From contig JBMYXZ010000014.1 of assembly GCA_049608925.1 (NCBI GenBank), positions 1 through 19,546 of the forward strand: DNA of 19,546 bases, given 5' to 3'. Below are positions 14,964-19,546 of this stretch, piece by piece. The notes under the pieces are model-generated. The model searched no databases. It was not told where the DNA came from and saw only the letters and a program-made list of their open reading frames with translations. Each line of letters opens with the position of its first letter. The first letter of the stretch is position 1. The stretch comes from JBMYXZ01 sp049608925 (lineage in GTDB: Bacteria > Pseudomonadota > Alphaproteobacteria > JAGOMX01). The translations under genes were made by a program, and so were the position numbers.

Positions 14964-16778
14964 ATGACATTCCATTTTGCGTGGGTGCAAAAGGGGGAAA
15001 AATATAACCCCAAAGTTCATAACCGGGAAGATGAAGCCGTCTTTTCCTTGGCAATTCGCCAGAGAGAAGCTGGGTTCGCCGTGGCAAGAGTATTGATCAA
15101 GCGCCGAACAGAGGCCTTTTTCCCAAAGCCAGCCCAACAGTATTGCTATATTTCTCGCAATAACCAGCTTTTGTTCAAAGGAAGGCTAATTGCCTTGCCA
15201 TCCCGGATTTCTGGCGAGTTAATTGGGCTTGATATAACAGCAGAGCCTGAAGATCAGGTAAAAAAGCTACAGGCTTTGACGGAAACTTTAAAACAGGGTT
15301 CCCAGTGGGACCCTTTATATTTATCACCTGATCAGCATAATGATCCAGTTGAGCCTTTAAATGCTCGCTCGAGTCTGTATTGCTGGTCTCGATTTGATGG
15401 CTCCGTGAAGATTTCAGATCTGTTTAATGGTTCAAAGCGCATAGATATTGCTCAAAATCATTTTCCAGGGTTCATGAAAGTTGAATCTTTAGACTTGCCG
15501 TTAGATGAAGTCACCGTCGATGTCCGGGCAGAATGGTTGCAGGAAGCCTATGGCGAAATAGATGTAGGGCCGTTGATTGAACAAGCATTCCCGCATGGCT
15601 ATATCAACACTTTAAATGGTAAAGGGTTGCAAACAACTTGGTGGCAAGCAGGGTATCGCCTGCAGCAGGGGCGATATAAAATAAGGCGTAGCAATCTAAA
15701 CGAGGTCTTTCCCCATCAGCATGCGAAAGCAACGCCGGAATTATGGAGCTCGGCCAGTGAAAAAGTGCGTTATAAACGATATTGGTTTCGGGCTGATATG
15801 TCCGTACGGTGGAAGTATCAACAAAAGCGCCGAGAAATAGCCAGCTTTACCTTAAAAAATGATACGCAAATTACCAGCGGCAGGTCTCGGCATTTAAATC
15901 TTGCCTTGCAGCGACTGGTGGGACCCAATTATCACTGGCGCACGCGGCATCGGTATACGGCAGGATTTAAAGTTGTACATCAGGGTAGGGTGTATCGCTG
16001 CAAGCGCAGCCACACAACAGGCAACGAATTTGAAGTGCAATATTGGACATATTTGTGCCGCCACCATCATGTTTGCGGACAAAGCAGCCGTGCAACGTTT
16101 TTCAACACGGATAGAGGAGTTCAGGCCCTGCGGTATGCTTTTGAAGTGGCGCGGGCTCATCTGGCCGCCAGCAGTAGGTCTTTACGCATAAAGTTCACAG
16201 CTGAATTTGATAAACTTAAAGATATAACGACTGATCATACGGTGACTATAAAAGATTCACGCCTACCAGGAGGACGTGCCGCAGGCAAGGTGGTGGCTTA
16301 TGATCTGATAGCCGATGGAAATACTGGAAAGCAATTAGGGCAAGTTACGTTGGCGGTTGCCATTGGCCGTGGTCGGAAAAACTCGAAACCCTTAAAGCCC
16401 AAAGCGGTGTTGTTTGAGCAGTCATATGCTCAGGAAGTTCCACTGGCAGAATCCCAGGTCACTCAATCGGGTGTCCATTACGCTTGCTGGCATCGACAGC
16501 TTCCACGCCAGGGCCATCATAATCCTTCAAGCTTTAATTCAACCGAGCTAGTTGAAAGTGTAGTAGTGGAAAACCCGGCCAGCGCGCAAATCGAGTATCT
16601 CGAGCAAAATCAATACCCTGTGCGTCAAGGATTGCAGCAAGTGCTGCAAGAAAAACCTACGCGTGTTCAGGTGAGGATGAAGGATCTTACGTCCGAAGAT
16701 GTCTTAGAGCACCGCATTGAAATCAAGATGAAAGACCCTTGGAGCCCTCCAAAGCAGATTGATTTGGCTGGAAAATAG
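14964..16778 (+). CDS. Large phage structural protein, possible tail hub/fibre, with carbohydrate-binding-like motif
   Basis: The 604-residue protein starts at ATG 14964 with an excellent Shine-Dalgarno (AGGAGG, 5-nt spacing). The N-terminal 100 residues (FAWVQKGEKYNPKVHNREDE, VFSLAIRQREAGFAVARVLI, YISRNNQLLFKGRLIALP) look like the beta-barrel opening of hub-type phage proteins, a comparison from memory. Around 331-364, YTAGFKVVHQGRVYRCKRSH and a following W resemble a CBM5/12 chitin-binding-like module (Y..G..V...G..Y.C...HT...W). The protein is unusually basic in the middle (RYKIRRSN, WKYQQKRREI). The C-terminal 200 residues are mixed beta with no motif I know. Position between neck genes and the lysis cassette suggests a role in adsorption or the tail. 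Confidence 0.65.
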   Translation: MTFHFAWVQKGEKYNPKVHNREDEAVFSLAIRQREAGFAVARVLIKRRTEAFFPKPAQQYCYISRNNQLLFKGRLIALPSRISGELIGLDITAEPEDQVKKLQALTETLKQGSQWDPLYLSPDQHNDPVEPLNARSSLYCWSRFDGSVKISDLFNGSKRIDIAQNHFPGFMKVESLDLPLDEVTVDVRAEWLQEAYGEIDVGPLIEQAFPHGYINTLNGKGLQTTWWQAGYRLQQGRYKIRRSNLNEVFPHQHAKATPELWSSASEKVRYKRYWFRADMSVRWKYQQKRREIASFTLKNDTQITSGRSRHLNLALQRLVGPNYHWRTRHRYTAGFKVVHQGRVYRCKRSHTTGNEFEVQYWTYLCRHHHVCGQSSRATFFNTDRGVQALRYAFEVARAHLAASSRSLRIKFTAEFDKLKDITTDHTVTIKDSRLPGGRAAGKVVAYDLIADGNTGKQLGQVTLAVAIGRGRKNSKPLKPKAVLFEQSYAQEVPLAESQVTQSGVHYACWHRQLPRQGHHNPSSFNSTELVESVVVENPASAQIEYLEQNQYPVRQGLQQVLQEKPTRVQVRMKDLTSEDVLEHRIEIKMKDPWSPPKQIDLAGK

Positions 16779-16805
16779 AGCATTTTTACATTACAGGAGA
16801 ATATC

Positions 16806-17639
16806 ATGATCTGGGAAAAATTCATTCGTAGACGCCAGGCAATGCCTTTGCCAGATGGCCACCGAGAACAGGACACAGCCTCGCGCTGGCAGACGCCGAC
16901 ACTTGCTTTGGATTGCAATGCAACTGAACAGCAGGAGCAAGTGTTAAGTTGGCCTGCGGAAATTACACTGCGTGCCCAGTGGAGGCCCATTCTGATGCAA
17001 AATTATCAGCAGGTGTATGCACAACTTGAGGAACCTGGAAGAGCCTTTGAAGCCTGCAGGTTTTATCCGCAAGCCCCGATTGCAGCTATCGAAGTGACCA
17101 TAGACCAGCAGCCAAAAACGGATTATACAATTGCTGAAGATTGGTCCTATACCAAACAATTTTGCACGCAATCACAGGCACTACTGAGGCTTCATCGCAG
17201 GCGTATTGCCGAGCAAAAATTTTTTGTAACGCCGCCTTTGAAGCCAAGCATGGCGGGTGAGTCGCGCTTCTTTTTGCTTGGTCATGGAGGTAGTGCACCT
17301 GAAGGCTGTGCAATCAACAAGATTGAACCCGTTTTCGCAAATATCAGCAATACAGGGTCTAAAACCAAGGTGGAGTTCAAGACTCTCGAGGTGCTGCGCC
17401 GTAATAATGTGGCACCGCCACTGGGGGGAGTTTTCGGCAATTCTCGATTGCTATATCCAGATACGTTGCGGGATCAACACATGCAGACACTAGCCGAAGA
17501 TATTATTGCAGGCGCTGTTGACCTGACGCTTAGCGATGATGGGGTGCAACAGGTCTATTGCTCTGCTGGCTATGACAACGAAGTTCCCAGCATGCGGCAG
17601 TTCGACATTACATTCATACCTAAAAAGGAGGACAGATAA
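16806..17639 (+). CDS. Phage protein of unknown function (277 aa)
   Basis: No family is recognised. It starts at ATG 16806 with CAGGAGA 6 nt upstream, 27 bp after the large structural gene, and its stop touches the start of the next gene. Visible segments are a basic N-terminus (MIWEKFIRRRQAMPLPDGHR), a beta-rich middle with many aromatic residues (FEACRFYPQAPIAAIEVTID, YTIAEDWSYTKQFC), a stretch GESRFFLLGHGGSAPEGC, and a C-terminal AGYDNEVPSMRQFDITFIPK. There is no signal peptide and no membrane segment. Given its place in a tightly packed run of structural genes it is probably a virion or assembly protein. Confidence 0.6.
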   Translation: MIWEKFIRRRQAMPLPDGHREQDTASRWQTPTLALDCNATEQQEQVLSWPAEITLRAQWRPILMQNYQQVYAQLEEPGRAFEACRFYPQAPIAAIEVTIDQQPKTDYTIAEDWSYTKQFCTQSQALLRLHRRRIAEQKFFVTPPLKPSMAGESRFFLLGHGGSAPEGCAINKIEPVFANISNTGSKTKVEFKTLEVLRRNNVAPPLGGVFGNSRLLYPDTLRDQHMQTLAEDIIAGAVDLTLSDDGVQQVYCSAGYDNEVPSMRQFDITFIPKKEDR

Positions 17640-18188
17640 ATGACAATTACATATCGAGGTCAGAAGGGGGCTCCCCTGACGATCGAAGAAATGGATGCAA
17701 ATTTTCGCGAGCTAGAGGAAGCTATTGAGAAATTGCGCAAGGCCCCTGTGCAGGCAGAAAGCATTCAGGATGTGCGTGTTGATGAGGATCAGCTGACTTT
17801 CATCGGAAGTCAAGGAACGCAGTATCCAGCTGTTACCATGCCAACGGTGCCATTCAAGGCCCGCGGAAGGTGGCAGGCAACACAATCTTATATAAAACAC
17901 GATGTAGTGATGCATGAAACCAGCTTGTTTGCTTGCACAAAAGCCCATACAGCCAGCGAAAATTTTACGCGAGATTCTAAAATGTGGCAGGTTTTGCTGC
18001 AAGCACCAGCGCCAGAAGCAGGGAAGCTGGCTGTTCTGACAACAAAGACGCTGCCAAAGAAAGCAATACTTGGGCAGATTGTCCTTGTTACGGATGATCC
18101 TGCTGGCGGTACATGTCTTGTCTACTTCGATAGCAAAGTCTGGCGCCGGGTGCACAACCAGAAACCAATTCAACAGGAAGGTAAATAA
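17640..18188 (+). CDS. Phage fibre-like protein with coiled coil and carbohydrate-binding-like motif
   Basis: The 182-residue protein starts right after the previous stop, with AGGAGG upstream. The N-terminus (MTITYRGQKGAPLTIEEMDA followed by NFRELEEAIEKL) is of the kind that opens many phage fibre or fibre-associated proteins (LTxxExDxNF plus a short coiled coil). Residues about 84-119 (YIKHDVVMHETSLFACTKAH to MWQVL) form a CBM5/12-like module (Y..xDVV...xxx.C...HT...W). The same pattern occurs in the 604-residue protein upstream. A role in binding host-surface polysaccharide is inferred. The fibre is short, so it may be a tip or adaptor. Confidence 0.65.
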   Translation: MTITYRGQKGAPLTIEEMDANFRELEEAIEKLRKAPVQAESIQDVRVDEDQLTFIGSQGTQYPAVTMPTVPFKARGRWQATQSYIKHDVVMHETSLFACTKAHTASENFTRDSKMWQVLLQAPAPEAGKLAVLTTKTLPKKAILGQIVLVTDDPAGGTCLVYFDSKVWRRVHNQKPIQQEGK

Positions 18189-18189
18189 A

Positions 18190-18444
18190 ATGATGAAAGT
18201 ATCACGTTCTACAGCTAGTTCGAATGAACTGTGCCGTATTTTAGGGCAGTTGGAAAGCCACATTGTGACTTTGAATAATAGCATTGTCGACCTAAAGAAA
18301 AGCTTAGATAAAGTTCAGCGCCGCGTTGGAACTTTAGAAAATAAGCATTCGTATCTGAAAGGTGGAATGGGTGCCGTTTGGGCATTCTTTACCATGATCG
18401 GAGGCCTGTTGACATCTGGGCTTCATTGGGTATTTGGGAGATAA
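18190..18444 (+). CDS. Coiled-coil membrane protein, XhlA/antiholin-like
   Basis: The 84-residue protein starts at ATG 18190 (or the adjacent ATG 18193) with AGGAAGG upstream, just after the previous stop. The frame stays open to 18070, but that lies inside the previous gene. Residues about 12-52 form an amphipathic coiled coil (ILGQLESHIVTLNNSIVDLK, VQRRVGTLE), followed by one membrane segment at about 58-80 (GGMGAVWAFFTMIGGLLTSG). Coiled coil plus C-terminal membrane anchor just before a holin and an endolysin is the layout of XhlA-like or antiholin proteins that tune lysis timing. Sequence family not confirmed. Confidence 0.65.
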   Translation: MMKVSRSTASSNELCRILGQLESHIVTLNNSIVDLKKSLDKVQRRVGTLENKHSYLKGGMGAVWAFFTMIGGLLTSGLHWVFGR

Positions 18445-18447
18445 CAG

Positions 18448-18909
18448 ATGGTTACCATATTAGGCTCTCTCATTGGATTTCTGGGAAGTGCTTTCCCAGA
18501 AATTCTGAAAGTATTTAAAGATAAGTCAGACCGCAGGCATGAGCTGGAGATCCTCGATCGTCAAATGGATTTCATGAAGGCTCAGGGGCAAGTGCGCTTG
18601 CAGGAAATCCAGAGTCAAACAGATGCGCGTGAAATCAGCGGTTTATATCGTTATGCCAGGACATCAAAAAACAAATGGGTTGATGCTTTGGCGGGCAGCG
18701 TAAGGCCTGTCATCACGTATGCTTTCTTTTGCTTGTATGCTTGTGTAAAACTGGCGCAGTGGCATTTGGTGTCCCTAAGCGGTGATTGGGCGCAGGCCTT
18801 AATTCAAATTTGGCATATTGAAGATCAAGCCTTGTTTGCTACCGTAATTTCATTCTGGTTTGGTCAAAGAATGCTGGCAAAAGCCCGCTTGCCCTGGATG
18901 AACAGATGA
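18448..18909 (+). CDS. Holin, GTA-type three-transmembrane family
   Basis: The 153-residue protein forms inner-membrane lesions that let the endolysin reach the cell wall. It has a hydrophobic N-terminus (about 2-21), a charged helical stretch (KDKSDRRHELEILDRQMDFM), a second membrane segment after SVRPVITYAFFCLYACVK (about 84-104) and a third near ALFATVISFWFGQRML. The RPVITY and FWFGQR motifs are those of the 3-TM holin family linked to gene transfer agents. The start at ATG 18448 has GGGAGA upstream. Its stop overlaps the lysozyme start (ATGA), so the two are translationally coupled. Confident as a holin by context and motifs. Confidence 0.8.
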   Translation: MVTILGSLIGFLGSAFPEILKVFKDKSDRRHELEILDRQMDFMKAQGQVRLQEIQSQTDAREISGLYRYARTSKNKWVDALAGSVRPVITYAFFCLYACVKLAQWHLVSLSGDWAQALIQIWHIEDQALFATVISFWFGQRMLAKARLPWMNR

Positions 18910-19343
18910 TGCGCATTTCCAAAAATGGCCTTAAGCTGATCAAGCACTTTGAAGGGTACTTTCCCAAGGCCTATCGATGCCCAGCAGGCTTGCGGACCAT
19001 TGGGTATGGTCATCTAATAAAAAAAGGGGAAAAATTCCCCGACAGGCTTACCCACAATCAAGCTGAACAGTTGTTGCTGAATGATGTGAAAGATGCGGAA
19101 AGTGCCGTGCACCGGATGATAACGGTCCCGTTAAAGCAGTGTCAATACGATGCACTGGTCAGCTTTACTTTTAATCTGGGGGCAGGGGCTCTGCAACGAT
19201 CGACCCTGCGCCGTAAAATAAATCGCCACGAACATGAAGATGTTCCAAAAGAGCTGATGAAATGGGTGCGTGCAGGTGGACGCATACTAGGTGGCTTGGT
19301 TAAAAGACGCAGAGCCGAGGTGGCGCTGTACAGTGGAGCGTGA
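18906..19343 (+). CDS. Phage lysozyme (endolysin), GH24 family
   Basis: The 145-residue enzyme cleaves peptidoglycan beta-1,4 bonds for phage or particle release. The catalytic set follows the T4-lysozyme spacing E-8x-(D/C)-5x-T: Glu16 (KHFEG), Cys25 (YRCPAG) and Thr31 (RTIGYGH). Cysteine in the second position is an accepted variant. Further family motifs are LTHNQAEQLLLNDV, QYDALVSFTFNLGAGAL and LGGLVKRRRAEVALY. There is no signal peptide or signal-anchor, so release depends on the holin directly upstream. The ATG at 18906 overlaps the holin stop; a second ATG follows at 18909. The reading frame ends inside the left arm of a large inverted repeat. Confidence 0.95.
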   Translation: MMRISKNGLKLIKHFEGYFPKAYRCPAGLRTIGYGHLIKKGEKFPDRLTHNQAEQLLLNDVKDAESAVHRMITVPLKQCQYDALVSFTFNLGAGALQRSTLRRKINRHEHEDVPKELMKWVRAGGRILGGLVKRRRAEVALYSGA

Positions 19344-19413
19344 GGTGTGGGTGATGGGGGGATTATGCTGTTTTAGGATTTTGTCTGTCCATCACCCAAT
19401 GCTCCGACGCTCC
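19335..19413. repeat. Large imperfect inverted repeat after the lysozyme gene
   Basis: Outer arms GGAGCGT (19335-19341) and ACGCTCC (19407-19413) are perfect complements. So are the inner arms TGGGTGATGG (19348-19357) and CCATCACCCA (19389-19398). They are separated by small unequal internal loops, with a 31-nt central loop. No T-run follows, so it is not a classic terminator. It could be an RNA stem ending the lysis transcript, or the ends of a very small mobile element. The left arm includes the lysozyme stop codon. Confidence 0.75.
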
Positions 19414-19546
19414 GTGACTTGACCCATAACTGTCCGGAATAAATTGGGGTGGTGAGCTGAAAGCATATAACCACCAGGGGGCTCAGGATAATATTAGTAT
19501 GCATGATTGCTTTTGAAGGAACTGAGGCCAGAACTCTATTACTCTC
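19414..19546. other. Noncoding edge of window, possible insertion-sequence end
   Basis: No supportable gene lies here. The stretch TGTCCGGAATAAATTGGGGT (from about 19431) has the look of an insertion-sequence terminus, and GGTGGT/ACCACC (19448-19453 and 19470-19475) is a weak inverted repeat. A transposase gene, if any, would begin beyond the right edge. Low confidence, from appearance only. Confidence 0.2.

Noticed and set aside
14884..15087. N-terminal extension of the EamA transporter
   Set aside because: It overlaps the ribosome site and first codons of the 604-residue phage gene and has no family resemblance.

Overview
The window looks like chromosomal DNA of an alphaproteobacterium, probably a host-associated or intracellular lineage of the Holosporales/Rickettsiales kind. 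This is inference from gene content: a full-length DnaE, an AMP nucleosidase, a BrnQ-type amino-acid carrier, an Rpn-family nuclease, an importer resembling the rickettsial S-adenosylmethionine (SAM) transporter, a secreted leucine-rich-repeat protein, and phage genes of the type seen in alphaproteobacterial prophages and gene transfer agents (GTAs). No rRNA, tRNA or CRISPR array was seen.

Left part (1-5816). A large secreted RTX/adhesin-type gene runs off the left edge on the minus strand. It has an N-terminal block of calcium-binding nonapeptides, then a cadherin-like domain and tandem 99-residue VCBS-type repeats that are also repeated at DNA level. Next come a small exported protein of unknown function, AMP nucleosidase (amn, minus strand, stop codons overlapping the small gene), an Rpn-family PD-(D/E)XK nuclease, and a BrnQ-family transporter.

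Middle (5872-10718). Full-length dnaE is followed by a secreted leucine-rich-repeat protein with a clear terminator, then two short hairpins. Directly after these lies a second, perfect 126-bp copy of the dnaE 3' end. This copy sits 137 bp upstream of the first phage gene. A duplicated gene end next to phage genes is what integration into a protein-coding gene leaves behind, so 9340-10581 may be an integrated element or the scar of one.

Right part (10719-19343). A phage block on the plus strand holds an HK97-type major capsid protein, a gp6-like head-tail connector, a head-tail joining protein, a DUF3168-like tail terminator, and a tiny ORF. These are followed by four structural proteins of uncertain role, two of which share a carbohydrate-binding-like motif, and by a lysis cassette: coiled-coil/membrane protein, GTA-type 3-TM holin and GH24 lysozyme. 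No terminase, portal, prohead protease, major tail protein, tape measure, integrase or repressor is visible. The block is therefore either a remnant or one dispersed part of a domesticated element. A SAM-transporter-like gene sits antisense inside it. After the lysozyme there is a large imperfect inverted repeat and sequence that may be the edge of an insertion sequence.
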